A DNA stretch of 64,000 nucleotides from Bacillota bacterium (GTDB lineage: Bacteria; Bacillota; Clostridia; Lachnospirales; Lachnospiraceae). The translations under genes and the position numbers were made by a program. The number at the start of each line of letters is the position of its first letter. The first letter of the stretch is position 1. Shown here in pieces: positions 1 through 7,779 of the stretch. The DNA is taken from NCBI GenBank assembly GCA_023402845.1, contig JAEYFP010000007.1, positions 18,524 to 82,523 of the forward strand. Direction: 5' to 3'. The notes beneath the pieces are model-generated. The model made no database searches. It worked only from the letters and a program-made list of their open reading frames with translations, and was not told the origin of the DNA.

Positions 1-609
1 CTCATAATACTCATTATGTCCGAGTGCCTTGCAGTAAGCTTCAAGAAACGGCACATATGAGCCTTCTGAAAACTCTTTACTGAATTTATAAATATTGACG
101 GTCTTAAAATACGCATCCGTACACTTAAAATCAAACTCCTTTTTGGAAATGAAACGGGTGATGTTATTTTCATCATCAAGCTTCACAACGGTTCCATCCA
201 TCCAGCTTTCATAACGGGCCACAAGAGCAAGGGTCGGGTACGGATTTTTCAAAAGCCGATCCAGCATTCTATCCTCAAAAATAATGTCCGATTCGAGCAG
301 CAGCGTATCCTCTTCAAGCATATACTCCTTCGCAAGATACAGCGAATAGATGTTGTTTGTCGTATTGTAAACTGTATTTTCCACAAATACGACGGGTGTT
401 TTGACCGGCAGTGTCTCTATATACGCCTTCAGCTTTTGGGCCTCATAGCCAACCACCAGCACAATTCTGGAAAGCGCATACCTGTCAAGTGAAGCCAGTG
501 CACGTTCGATCATCGTTTTTCCATTTACCTCGACCATGCATTTTGTCGCATTGCTCGTCAGTTCCTTCAATCGTTTTCCCATACCCGCTGCCAAAATAAT
601 TGCCTGCAT
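1..609 (-). CDS. LicC/PntC-type sugar or phosphocholine/phosphonate cytidylyltransferase, N-terminal part (cut by window edge)
   Basis: The minus-strand reading frame opens with MQAIILAAGMGKRLKELT, the nucleotide-binding loop of NTP transferases, followed by ATKCMVEVNGK and TNNIYSLYLAKEY, which are typical of LicC-like CTP transferases acting on phosphocholine or 2-aminoethylphosphonate. About 203 residues are visible and the gene runs off the left edge. In related Clostridia this domain is often fused to a class I aminotransferase, which cannot be checked here. Substrate is therefore open. The ATG at 609 follows an AAGG-rich leader. The promoter at 690-718 points at this gene. Confidence 0.8.
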   Translation of the reverse strand, partial: MQAIILAAGMGKRLKELTSNATKCMVEVNGKTMIERALASLDRYALSRIVLVVGYEAQKLKAYIETLPVKTPVVFVENTVYNTTNNIYSLYLAKEYMLEEDTLLLESDIIFEDRMLDRLLKNPYPTLALVARYESWMDGTVVKLDDENNITRFISKKEFDFKCTDAYFKTVNIYKFSKEFSEGSYVPFLEAYCKALGHNEYYE

Positions 610-683
610 CCTACCGCCCTTTTCCTTTACATTTAATTTCCCGGATCGTGTATTTCTGTTCTTTTTGCAATTTTATAATACTA

Positions 684-698
684 TGCTATAGTATAGCA
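684..698. promoter_or_regulatory. 15-bp perfect inverted repeat, candidate operator
   Basis: TGCTATA, one base, TATAGCA. It overlaps the minus-strand -10 box and lies just downstream of a plus-strand TATAAT at 674-679, so it could control both divergent genes. No cognate regulator is recognised. Confidence 0.4.
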
Positions 699-718
699 AT
701 TTTCTTATAGAAAAGCAA
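690..718 (-). promoter_or_regulatory. Predicted sigma-A promoter for the cytidylyltransferase gene
   Basis: On the minus strand TTGCTT (718-713), 17 bases, then TATACT (695-690). The -10 box lies inside the 15-bp inverted repeat at 684-698, so a bound protein would block it. Confidence 0.5.
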
Positions 719-812
719 TTTGATGAAGGAGAATTTCACTTTTTCATTGATCTTGAAGCAGGGATAGAGTAGACTATTGGGAAAAGCAGCAGATGATAAG
801 GAGGAATTATTT

Positions 813-1391
813 ATGAAAAAATCGAGGGATACAAAATTTGTTGTTGCGGCCGCCATGCTCGCAGCACTCACCTGCATCGCGACAATCATCATCAAAATAC
901 CGACCCCAACGTTTGGCTACATCCATCTGGGTGACGGCTTCGTCCTGCTCTGCGGAATTTTACTCGGCCCCCTCTACGGCGCACTTTCTGCCGGAATCGG
1001 CTCCATGTTTGCCGACCTGTTTTCCGGATATATTGCCTTTGCGCCGGCGACCTTTGTAATCAAGGCCGTAACTGCTTTGATTGCATCAATTTTATTCCGT
1101 TTGATCAAAAAAATATACGCCTCTGCTTCGGGCGAATATGCCGGTATTTTGATTGCCGGCGTAATGGGAGAGGCGTTTATGGTAATCGGTTATTTTGTTT
1201 TTGAAATTTTTCTTGCAATGATCACCGCCGGACAGTTCACGAACACTGCTTTCGCAGCAGGTGTCAGTTCCTCTGCCACAGGAATTCCTTTCAACATTGT
1301 ACAGGGCTTTATCGGCATCGTTATTACGGCGCTTCTGCTGCCGCTACTAAAGAAGATACCGGATGTCCGTGCGTGGATCAGCGCCGAATAA
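813..1391 (+). CDS. ECF transporter S component (membrane substrate-binding subunit)
   Basis: Predicted 192-residue, about six-helix membrane protein. It begins MKKSRDTKFVVAAAMLAALT and carries the S-component segments TPTFGYIHLGDGFVLLCG and LGPLYGALSAGIGSM, as in the HmpT/PdxU-like families of energy-coupling-factor vitamin importers. It would bind a vitamin or precursor and dock to a shared EcfAA'T module encoded elsewhere. Substrate is not evident: no TPP, THF or preQ1 riboswitch was recognised in the roughly 90-base leader. The ATG at 813 is chosen over an upstream TTG at 777 because AAGGAGG sits 7 bases before it. Confidence 0.8.
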   Translation: MKKSRDTKFVVAAAMLAALTCIATIIIKIPTPTFGYIHLGDGFVLLCGILLGPLYGALSAGIGSMFADLFSGYIAFAPATFVIKAVTALIASILFRLIKKIYASASGEYAGILIAGVMGEAFMVIGYFVFEIFLAMITAGQFTNTAFAAGVSSSATGIPFNIVQGFIGIVITALLLPLLKKIPDVRAWISAE

Positions 1392-1418
1392 CCAAGTCTT
1401 TCTCAAGGCAGAACCGCC

Positions 1419-1607
1419 CTATTTCCTCCGTCTGTAGCTTCCAAGCTTTCCACCGATGCTGCCTGTTTCTTTGGCAGACAGCGATTCCCAGCCATCGGTA
1501 AGCACGCGGTCCAAAAGACCCATTTCTGCCGCAATTTCATATTTCATCTTTTCTTCCTCGGACAGCTCCTGCGGGTAACGAAGCTCTTCCTTCTTTTTTT
1601 TGCCCAT
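1419..1607 (-). CDS. Alpha/beta-type small acid-soluble spore protein (SASP)
   Basis: A 62-residue basic protein with KYEIAAEMGLLDRV near residues 23-36 and the C-terminal signature GSIGGKLGSYRRR. These match the conserved KYEIA and G-x-(I/V)-GG segments of DNA-coating SASPs, made in the forespore to saturate and protect DNA. It marks the organism as a spore former. The start has SD GAAGGAG 6 bases upstream, and that SD lies in the 3' arm of a perfect hairpin (1611-1650). A forespore-type promoter precedes it. It converges with the ECF gene. Confidence 0.85.
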   Translation of the reverse strand: MGKKKKEELRYPQELSEEEKMKYEIAAEMGLLDRVLTDGWESLSAKETGSIGGKLGSYRRRK

Positions 1608-1610
1608 AAA

Positions 1611-1650
1611 AATACTCCTTCTATAATAGAATCTATATAGAAGGAGTATT
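1611..1650 (-). promoter_or_regulatory. SD-sequestering hairpin in front of the SASP gene
   Basis: Two perfect 15-base arms (1650-1636 and 1625-1611 read on the minus strand) enclose a 10-base loop. The downstream arm contains the GAAGGAG of the SASP start. A transcript that reads in from the pspC side would fold this hairpin and hide the ribosome binding site. A transcript from the predicted forespore start near 1637 lacks the 5' arm. Confidence 0.5.
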
Positions 1651-1673
1651 TCATAATTTTTTGTAAATATTCA
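1644..1673 (-). promoter_or_regulatory. Predicted sigma-G/F-type promoter for the SASP gene
   Basis: Minus strand TGAATA (1673-1668), 17 bases, then AATACTC (1650-1644), close to the forespore consensus (TGAATA, CATACTA). Transcription would start near 1637, after most of the 5' arm of the hairpin at 1611-1650. Confidence 0.45.
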
Positions 1674-1686
1674 CGTAAACTGCCTA

Positions 1687-1881
1687 TTAGATAGATTTTT
1701 CCGGCATGATAATGGCGGCGATAAAATAAGCTAAAATGCCCCATCCCATGCACATGAAAACAACCATGATAAGGCGTACAATCGTCGGATCCATATTCAA
1801 ATATTCCGCAAAACCGCCGCAAACTCCGCAAATCATTCTTTCCGTTCTCGATTTCGTCAATCTCCTGTATTCATCCTGCAT
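1687..1881 (-). CDS. PspC domain protein
   Basis: A 64-residue protein: a basic N-terminus (RLTKSRTERMICGVCGG), the PspC motif GGFAEYLNMDPTIVRL, then one hydrophobic helix (about residues 38-58). PspC proteins sit in the membrane and take part in envelope-stress responses. The gene starts 21 bases after the DUF4097 gene ends. DUF4097 and PspC genes often sit together in Firmicutes, so co-transcription is likely. Confidence 0.85.
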   Translation of the reverse strand: MQDEYRRLTKSRTERMICGVCGGFAEYLNMDPTIVRLIMVVFMCMGWGILAYFIAAIIMPEKSI

Positions 1882-1902
1882 TTCTGATTCCTCCTTCTAT
1901 TA

Positions 1903-2814
1903 TCATTCAAACGATATGTCGACATTACCCATTGCACACTCTAATTTCATTTTTTTCTCCGCATCGTTGTCAACCCTCTTTTCGCTGATGCCGCTGAAGG
2001 AAACACGTCCTTCTCCCTGCTGATCGATCGTCACATTGCCGAGAGCGGCTTCAATATCATAATCATAGTCCTGATAATTACCTGCTATGGAAAGCTCAAT
2101 ATTCCCAAATGCACACGAAACATCCAAATCGCCGTTTATTTCACCGCCATACAACAGCTCCCCTGCACCGGCCTGAAAATACACATCCTGAACCGTAGAA
2201 TCCCTGCATTCCACCTTGCCTGCTCCGATTTCCATCCGCAGCTGATCCACTGTCAGATCTTTGCATGTAAGCTCTCCCGCGCCGACCTCCACTGTCATCT
2301 CCTCTGCCGTCAGACCCTTCACAATTCCTTTTCCTGCGCCCAGCTTAAGTTCTGCAAATTCGAATTCGGCTCCTTTGGGAACATACAGCGTTATAGAATG
2401 TTTAAAAGCAGGCTTTAAATGATGCCGCACACTTTTTACATACAGCGTACCGTTTTGTTCAAAGCATTTCAAATCCGAAACATTCCGGGCGGCAATCTTA
2501 TAAACCGCTCCGTCCCATTCCATCACCTCAAGCTCACAGGCACCGACTTCCAAAGAAAGCTCCCGGACATCCTCTTTGGCACAGATATTGTCATTTTCAT
2601 AAAACCCTCCTGTACTTTCCGAAGATAAAGAATCATCATCCTCACCGTTAAAAGCAGCTGCATTGACATAGAACGGATAAGAAAAGCCGCCTCTGAGTGC
2701 AATGGACCCTGTCTGCCTGAAACCGCCGAAAATTCCTCCGATCAGAACAAGCACAAGTCCGATGGCACAAAGTCCCGATGCAACAATCAGACATCTCTTT
2801 ATAAAATCATTCAT
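1903..2814 (-). CDS. DUF4097 beta-strand-repeat membrane-anchored protein
   Basis: Predicted 303 residues. An N-terminal helix (CLIVASGLCAIGLVLVLIGG) anchors the protein. The rest is a right-handed beta-repeat typical of DUF4097, with recurring segments such as LGAGKGIVKGL, VGAGELTCKDL and IGAGKVECRDS. Its molecular role is not established; the family travels with PspC and DUF1700-type genes and is linked to envelope stress. The ATG at 2814 is used because AAAGGAG lies upstream and ATGA overlaps the stop of the previous gene. A longer in-frame start at 3165 would overlap that gene entirely and is rejected. Confidence 0.8.
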   Translation of the reverse strand: MNDFIKRCLIVASGLCAIGLVLVLIGGIFGGFRQTGSIALRGGFSYPFYVNAAAFNGEDDDSLSSESTGGFYENDNICAKEDVRELSLEVGACELEVMEWDGAVYKIAARNVSDLKCFEQNGTLYVKSVRHHLKPAFKHSITLYVPKGAEFEFAELKLGAGKGIVKGLTAEEMTVEVGAGELTCKDLTVDQLRMEIGAGKVECRDSTVQDVYFQAGAGELLYGGEINGDLDVSCAFGNIELSIAGNYQDYDYDIEAALGNVTIDQQGEGRVSFSGISEKRVDNDAEKKMKLECAMGNVDISFE

Positions 2815-3308
2815 ACGATAATCTCCTTTCTCCGAAAGGGAGCACTGCATAGATTTACGGTGCCTTTGAATACTGCCGGCAGCAGCTTTCCGCAAATAAG
2901 AGTTGTCAGGATCAGGAACAAAAGCCCGATCGCCAGAGCCAGCAGACCGGCGCCAAGCACGACAAAGCCGGCAAGCGGCGCATGGAACAGATAGAAAAAT
3001 CCAAAAATAACCGCTACAATTCCGGCTGCAAAGCAGCCCACAGCCGCCGCGCCAAAGCCAATTACCAACGCAGTCAGCATTACAAGTATGGAAAATGCAA
3101 GCGCCAAAACGACAATTCCTACTGTCAGTCCAACCGGAATGATGATCGGCGCCGCAAGGACACAAAGGAGCACCAGCAATACCGTTTTAAATCCGTTATT
3201 GTTAGGTGTTGTCCTTGCCGTATATTCTGCAGAGGATGTTTTATTTTCTGTTGATGAGGTAGAATTTTCAGATAGCATCTCCACCGGAGAAGCTGTTGTT
3301 TCTTCCAT
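2811..3308 (-). CDS. Multi-spanning membrane protein, DUF1700-like
   Basis: Predicted 165 residues: a Ser/Thr/Glu-rich hydrophilic N-terminus of about 45 residues, then several strongly hydrophobic helices (VLLVLLCVLAAPIIIPVGLT, VAVIFGFFYLFHAPLAGFVV) and a basic tail. The hydrophobic part and its place before a DUF4097 gene resemble the DUF1700/HAAS family, but the usual N-terminal HAAS segment is not visible. The stop overlaps the DUF4097 start by 4 bases, indicating translational coupling. A promoter and a 28-bp palindrome lie upstream. Confidence 0.65.
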   Translation of the reverse strand: MEETTASPVEMLSENSTSSTENKTSSAEYTARTTPNNNGFKTVLLVLLCVLAAPIIIPVGLTVGIVVLALAFSILVMLTALVIGFGAAAVGCFAAGIVAVIFGFFYLFHAPLAGFVVLGAGLLALAIGLLFLILTTLICGKLLPAVFKGTVNLCSAPFRRKEIIV

Positions 3309-3365
3309 AAGATTCCCTTCCTTCTGTATTTTATGTATGAAGCTTACTACAGAAAAAACGGACTG

Positions 3366-3393
3366 TAAATAGGATTTCGACTTATCGTGACAA
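3366..3393 (-). promoter_or_regulatory. Predicted promoter for the membrane protein-DUF4097-pspC operon
   Basis: Minus strand TTGTCA (3393-3388), 16 bases, then TATTTA (3371-3366). The -35 box lies inside the palindrome at 3380-3407. Confidence 0.4.
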
Positions 3394-3407
3394 TTGTCAC
3401 GATAAGT
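3380..3407. promoter_or_regulatory. 28-bp perfect palindrome, candidate operator
   Basis: Perfect dyad centred between 3393 and 3394 with core GTGACAATTGTCAC, which has the GTGA-N6-TCAC form of CRP/FNR-family sites. It overlaps the predicted -35 box of the downstream operon. There is no T-tract on either side, so a terminator is unlikely. Confidence 0.5.
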
Positions 3408-3435
3408 TGTGACAAAACATAGGAAGCCGCATGAC

Positions 3436-4281
3436 TCAGTTTTCCTGATCCAGACTTGCATTGGAATGAAAGAAAAATCCGCTGTCATTTTCTCTTACAA
3501 TTACATTCCAAAGTCCTTCGTTGCCGGCCTTTCTATAAAAAATACTATAAATTCCGCCGTCGTCAACACTTCCCGCAGTACAGGTGATCTCATGCAGCAC
3601 AACATCGCTCTTTTTGATGTAATAGGCATCGTAATCACTGCTGTATGAACAATCCGGCTTCCTGTTCATTTCCGACAGGCCAAGTCCGGTCATTTCATGA
3701 AGCAATTCTTCCAAATAGGCGGAAGAATATTTTACAACATCAATCCTTTCCGTTTTTCCAAACAGCATGGATGCCTCCGTCTGCTCCTCTAAAGAAAGTT
3801 TTTCGCCGGCAGCTCCGCTACTTTTTAATACAGCTGTCAAATCAATTTGGGAAGGAACCTCATAGCTGCAGGACAGGAAACCGTTTGCCCTCTCTTCGTT
3901 GAAATAATCAGTAAAAACAGCCAAATCTTCCTCTGTCAGCTGCGTACTGATGACCTGCGCCACCGCCGCACCGCCTGTCGATTGATTCCGAACTGTGCTG
4001 ACAGAATCGGCAGTCCCGACATTTACATTGCCGTTCTCCATATCGGTGTTCTCATCTCCGGAGAGGCTTCCTGCGGCTCCCTTAGGGTTTTTAAGGTATG
4101 ATACGGAAGAGACAGTATCCTCCGCCTCTTCCGTATTGCTTTCATTCCGTTCCTTAAGCGGTATAACCGGCTCCTGTGACAAAATATCCAGCCGGCTGCC
4201 GCAGCCGATGCATCCCGACACCAGCAGGACTGCAAGTCCCGCTGCAATCAAATGTCTCTTTGTTTGTTCCTTTGTATTCAA
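3436..4281 (-). CDS. Lipoprotein of unknown function, downstream of clpB
   Basis: Predicted 281 residues starting at a TTG (4281) with AGGGG upstream. The N-terminus MNTKEQTKRHLIAAGLAVLL ends in a VSGC lipobox, so the product should be an acylated surface protein. The middle is low complexity; residues from about 115 on look folded. No known domain is recognised. It begins 25 bases after the clpB stop with no terminator between, so it probably shares the heat-shock transcript. A longer TTG start inside clpB is less likely because it would hide the signal peptide. Confidence 0.6.
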   Translation of the reverse strand: MNTKEQTKRHLIAAGLAVLLVSGCIGCGSRLDILSQEPVIPLKERNESNTEEAEDTVSSVSYLKNPKGAAGSLSGDENTDMENGNVNVGTADSVSTVRNQSTGGAAVAQVISTQLTEEDLAVFTDYFNEERANGFLSCSYEVPSQIDLTAVLKSSGAAGEKLSLEEQTEASMLFGKTERIDVVKYSSAYLEELLHEMTGLGLSEMNRKPDCSYSSDYDAYYIKKSDVVLHEITCTAGSVDDGGIYSIFYRKAGNEGLWNVIVRENDSGFFFHSNASLDQEN

Positions 4282-4306
4282 CCTTATCCCCTGATTCTTT
4301 GTTCCG

Positions 4307-6895
4307 CTATTGTTTTTCCACGCGGGCAGCAAGCACGCCGTCCCTGATATCAAGCAAAATCGTATCGCCTTGCATTACATCGCCGGACAAAATCAGCCTG
4401 GCTGCGAGTGTCTCCACATGCTTCTGGACGTAACGCTTCAGCGGCCTTGCCCCATACACAGGATCATAGCCATTTTCCACAATAAACCGCTCTGCCGCAG
4501 CCGTTAAAGCAATGTGTAAATTGCGATCCGACAAACGACGATTTAAATCAGCCATCAATAATTTGATAATACCGCCGATATTGTTCTTTGTCAAAGGCTT
4601 GAATAAAATCATTTCATCCAGACGATTTAAAAATTCCGGCCTGAAATGTGCACGCAGCTCATTCATGACCAGCTCCTCCGCGTCTGTCGTGATTGTACCG
4701 CCCTCATCAATGCCCTCCAACAAATATTCCGAGCCGATATTGGAGGTCATAATCAGAATTGTATTTTTAAAATCCACAGTCCTGCCCTGTGAATCGGTGA
4801 TCCGGCCGTCATCCAGCACCTGCAGCAGCACATTGAATACGTCAGGATGTGCTTTTTCAATCTCATCAAACAGTACTACGGAATACGGCTTTCTCCTGAC
4901 TGCCTCAGTCAATTGTCCGCCCTCCTCATAACCCACATAGCCGGGAGGTGCACCAATCAAACGTGATACGGAATATTTCTCCATATATTCACTCATATCG
5001 ATCCGCACCATATTTCCCTCATCATCAAACAGACTCTGAGCCAGTGCTTTGGCCAGCTCGGTTTTACCGACACCGGTTGGTCCTAAGAACAAAAACGAGC
5101 CGATGGGCTTTGTCGGATCTTTGATGCCCGCCTTGGAGCGGATAATCGCCTCGGTTACCTTTGTCACACCCTCATCCTGCCCGATGACACGCTTATGCAG
5201 CTCTTCATCCAGATGCAGCGTCTTGCTGCGCTCGCTTTCTGTCAACTTTGCGACCGGAATCCCCGTCCAGCGTGAAATAATTCTTGCGATTTCCTCCTCG
5301 GATACATTTTCATGCACAAGAGAAAGGCCCTCATTTTTCACTCTTTCTTCCTCAATTGAAAGCTGCTCCTTTAACTTTGGCAGCCGGCCGTACTGCAGCT
5401 CGCCGACCTTACTCAAATCACCCTCCCGGCTTAAAATTTCAATTTGATTGTTAGTCTCCTCGATTTCCTCACGCAGCTTCTGCAGCTTTTCGAGTGATGC
5501 CTTTTCATTTTCCCACTGAGCCATATGCGTATTTTTCTCATCACTCAGTTCTGCAAGTTCTTTCTGCAATGCTGCAAGGCGGTCTTTGCTAAGTGTATCC
5601 GTCTCCTTTTTCAGCGCCTCGGCTTCGATGGACATCTGTGTTACCTTTCGGCTCAATTCGTCTAACTCCGTCGGCATCGAATCCAGTTCTGTCTTGATCA
5701 GCGCACACGCCTCATCAACAAGATCAATCGCCTTATCCGGTAAAAAACGATCGGAAATATACCGGTGTGACAGCACCGCTGCCGACACCAGCGCCGCATC
5801 TGTAATTTTTACATGGTGAAAATTCTCATAACGCTCCTTCAGCCCCCGCAGAATTGATATCGTATCCTCCACAGTCGGCTCATTTACCAAAACAGGCTGA
5901 AAACGTCTCTCAAGCGCCGCGTCTTTTTCAATATACTGTCTATATTCATCAAGTGTCGTTGCACCGATGCAATGTAGCTCACCTCTGGCAAGCATCGGCT
6001 TTAACATATTACCCGCATCGAGGGCACCATCCGTCTTTCCGGCACCCACGATTGTATGCAGCTCATCGATGAACAGAATGATCTGTCCATCCGAGTTTTT
6101 TACATCCTCAAGCACCGCCTTTAACCGTTCCTCAAATTCGCCGCGGTATTTTGCACCCGCCACGAGTGCACCCATATCCAATGCAAAAATCTTTTTATTC
6201 TTGAGGCCCTCCGGCACGTCGCCGCGCACAATCCGCTGTGCGAGACCTTCCACGACCGCTGTCTTACCAACACCCGGCTCACCGATCAGCACCGGATTAT
6301 TTTTTGTCTTTCTTGACAAAATACGAATCACATTCCTGATTTCATGATCTCTGCCGATAACCGGATCGAGCTTCTGACCTCTTGCGCGCTCCACGAGCTC
6401 CTGTCCATATTTTTCAAGCGTATCATAGGTCGCCTCCGGGTTGTCACTCGTCACCCTCTGATTGCCTCTTACCGTCGAAAGCGCCTGCAAAAAACGCTCC
6501 CGGGTGATGCCATATTCCTTAAAGACTGCCTTCATCGCTTCATTCGGGTACTTTAGAAGAGCAAGAAACAGATGCTCTACGGAAACATATTCATCTCCCA
6601 TCTGTTTCGCTTCATCCTCGGCATGGATCAGTACCTTGTTCAGATGCTGCCCGATATAAACCTGTCCCCCCTGCACCTTGACACGCTTTTCCAGCCGACT
6701 CTCCGCATTATTTACAAAATGCTCCTTCTGAATTTCCATTTTTTCGATCAGCTTCAAGATCAAACTGTCTTCCTGCGTCAAAAGTGCATACAACAGATGT
6801 TCCTGTTCGATTTCCTGATTGCCGAATTCATAGGCCAGCTTTTCACATACATTAACCGCTTCTATTGATTTTTGTGTAAACTTATTGATATTCAT
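4307..6895 (-). CDS. clpB: ATP-dependent disaggregase ClpB
   Basis: Predicted 862 residues, the usual ClpB length. In order: N-terminal Clp repeats (1-145), first AAA+ domain with Walker A GEPGVGKT at about 205-212, a coiled-coil middle domain (about 405-525) and a second AAA+ domain with GPTGVGKT near 605. With DnaK it pulls proteins out of aggregates in the cytoplasm. The ATG at 6895 has AGGAGG upstream; the in-frame start at 6916 has none. A CIRCE element overlaps the promoter, so HrcA repression is expected. Confidence 0.97.
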   Translation of the reverse strand: MNINKFTQKSIEAVNVCEKLAYEFGNQEIEQEHLLYALLTQEDSLILKLIEKMEIQKEHFVNNAESRLEKRVKVQGGQVYIGQHLNKVLIHAEDEAKQMGDEYVSVEHLFLALLKYPNEAMKAVFKEYGITRERFLQALSTVRGNQRVTSDNPEATYDTLEKYGQELVERARGQKLDPVIGRDHEIRNVIRILSRKTKNNPVLIGEPGVGKTAVVEGLAQRIVRGDVPEGLKNKKIFALDMGALVAGAKYRGEFEERLKAVLEDVKNSDGQIILFIDELHTIVGAGKTDGALDAGNMLKPMLARGELHCIGATTLDEYRQYIEKDAALERRFQPVLVNEPTVEDTISILRGLKERYENFHHVKITDAALVSAAVLSHRYISDRFLPDKAIDLVDEACALIKTELDSMPTELDELSRKVTQMSIEAEALKKETDTLSKDRLAALQKELAELSDEKNTHMAQWENEKASLEKLQKLREEIEETNNQIEILSREGDLSKVGELQYGRLPKLKEQLSIEEERVKNEGLSLVHENVSEEEIARIISRWTGIPVAKLTESERSKTLHLDEELHKRVIGQDEGVTKVTEAIIRSKAGIKDPTKPIGSFLFLGPTGVGKTELAKALAQSLFDDEGNMVRIDMSEYMEKYSVSRLIGAPPGYVGYEEGGQLTEAVRRKPYSVVLFDEIEKAHPDVFNVLLQVLDDGRITDSQGRTVDFKNTILIMTSNIGSEYLLEGIDEGGTITTDAEELVMNELRAHFRPEFLNRLDEMILFKPLTKNNIGGIIKLLMADLNRRLSDRNLHIALTAAAERFIVENGYDPVYGARPLKRYVQKHVETLAARLILSGDVMQGDTILLDIRDGVLAARVEKQ

Positions 6896-6966
6896 TCTTT
6901 CGCCTCCTCGCACCATCTATGATTCTCTTCCAAAGTTTTTCTATTCTTTGTTTACTTGTTATATAA

Positions 6967-6995
6967 TATATAGCACACGTTGTTAGCACTGTCAA
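6967..6995 (-). promoter_or_regulatory. Sigma-A promoter of clpB
   Basis: Minus strand TTGACA (6995-6990), exactly 17 bases, TATATA (6972-6967). The -35 box lies inside the CIRCE operator. Confidence 0.75.
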
Positions 6996-7009
6996 CGGTC
7001 GAGTGCTAA
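6983..7009. promoter_or_regulatory. CIRCE element (HrcA operator)
   Basis: TTAGCACTG, nine bases, GAGTGCTAA. It differs from the consensus TTAGCACTC-N9-GAGTGCTAA at one base. It overlaps the clpB -35 box. HrcA is not encoded in the window. Confidence 0.92.
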
Positions 7010-7016
7010 AATAAGC

Positions 7017-7058
7017 ATAAAAAATTTGTGAAGCCTTGATTAATCGACTTCACAAATT
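7017..7058 (-). terminator. Intrinsic terminator after livF
   Basis: On the minus strand AATTTGTGAAG, a 14-base loop, CTTCACAAATT, followed by a run of T. It closes the liv operon before the clpB promoter. Confidence 0.85.
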
Positions 7059-7074
7059 ATGATTTACATACCAT

Positions 7075-7779
7075 CTATAACCCAAGATACGCTTTTTTTA
7101 CTTTTTCATCATTCAGCAGTTCTCTTGCTTCACCGCTCATAGAAATGCGGCCCGTCTCCAAAACATATGCCCGGTCGGCTATAGACAGTGCCATTTTTGC
7201 ATTCTGCTCCACAAGCAGAACCGTGATGCCCTGCTTATGCACTTCCCTGATAATGTTAAATATTTCTTTTACGAGAAGCGGCGAAAGACCCATGGATGGT
7301 TCATCCATTAAAATAATCTTGGGTCTGCTCATCAATGCGCGTCCTACGGCAAGCATCTGCTGCTCGCCTCCGGACAGCGTCCCCGCAAGCTGCTTCCTTC
7401 TCTCTTTCAGCCTTGGAAACCTTTCAAACACTTCTCTCATGGATGCCTGAATTCCGTCCTTATCATTTCTGATATAAGCTCCCATTTCCAGGTTTTCTCC
7501 TACCGTCATTGCCGGAAAGATATGGCGTCCCTCAGGAACATGAGCCATACCGATCGTAATAATTTTACTGGGTTCTATTTTAGTCAGGTCGCTTCCGTCA
7601 TACACAATGCTTCCCTGCATCGATTTTTTCAAACCGGTAATAGTATGAAGAATCGTTGTTTTTCCGGCTCCGTTTGCTCCGATCAGGGAAACGATCTCAC
7701 CGTCATTCACAGTCAGGCTGACATCATAAATGGCATGAATTGCTCCATAGCTTACGTTTAAGTCCTTTACCTCTAACAT
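7075..7779 (-). CDS. livF: Branched-chain amino-acid ABC transporter ATPase LivF
   Basis: 234 residues, the family length. Walker A GANGAGKTT near residues 35-43, signature LSGGEQQM near 136, Walker B IILMDEPSMGLSP, and the LivF-type C-terminus ending AYLGL. It pairs with LivG to power import through LivHM. The start overlaps the livG stop, the last step of a fully coupled livHMGF unit. Confidence 0.95.
   Translation of the reverse strand: MLEVKDLNVSYGAIHAIYDVSLTVNDGEIVSLIGANGAGKTTILHTITGLKKSMQGSIVYDGSDLTKIEPSKIITIGMAHVPEGRHIFPAMTVGENLEMGAYIRNDKDGIQASMREVFERFPRLKERRKQLAGTLSGGEQQMLAVGRALMSRPKIILMDEPSMGLSPLLVKEIFNIIREVHKQGITVLLVEQNAKMALSIADRAYVLETGRISMSGEARELLNDEKVKKAYLGL

Noticed and set aside
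610..812. Vitamin riboswitch in front of the ECF S-component gene
   Set aside because: No TPP, THF, preQ1 or cobalamin signature could be found in the short leader.
2815..3165. Longer start for the DUF4097 gene
   Set aside because: It would read across the whole multi-TM gene in another frame; the ATG at 2814 has AAAGGAG and an ATGA overlap.
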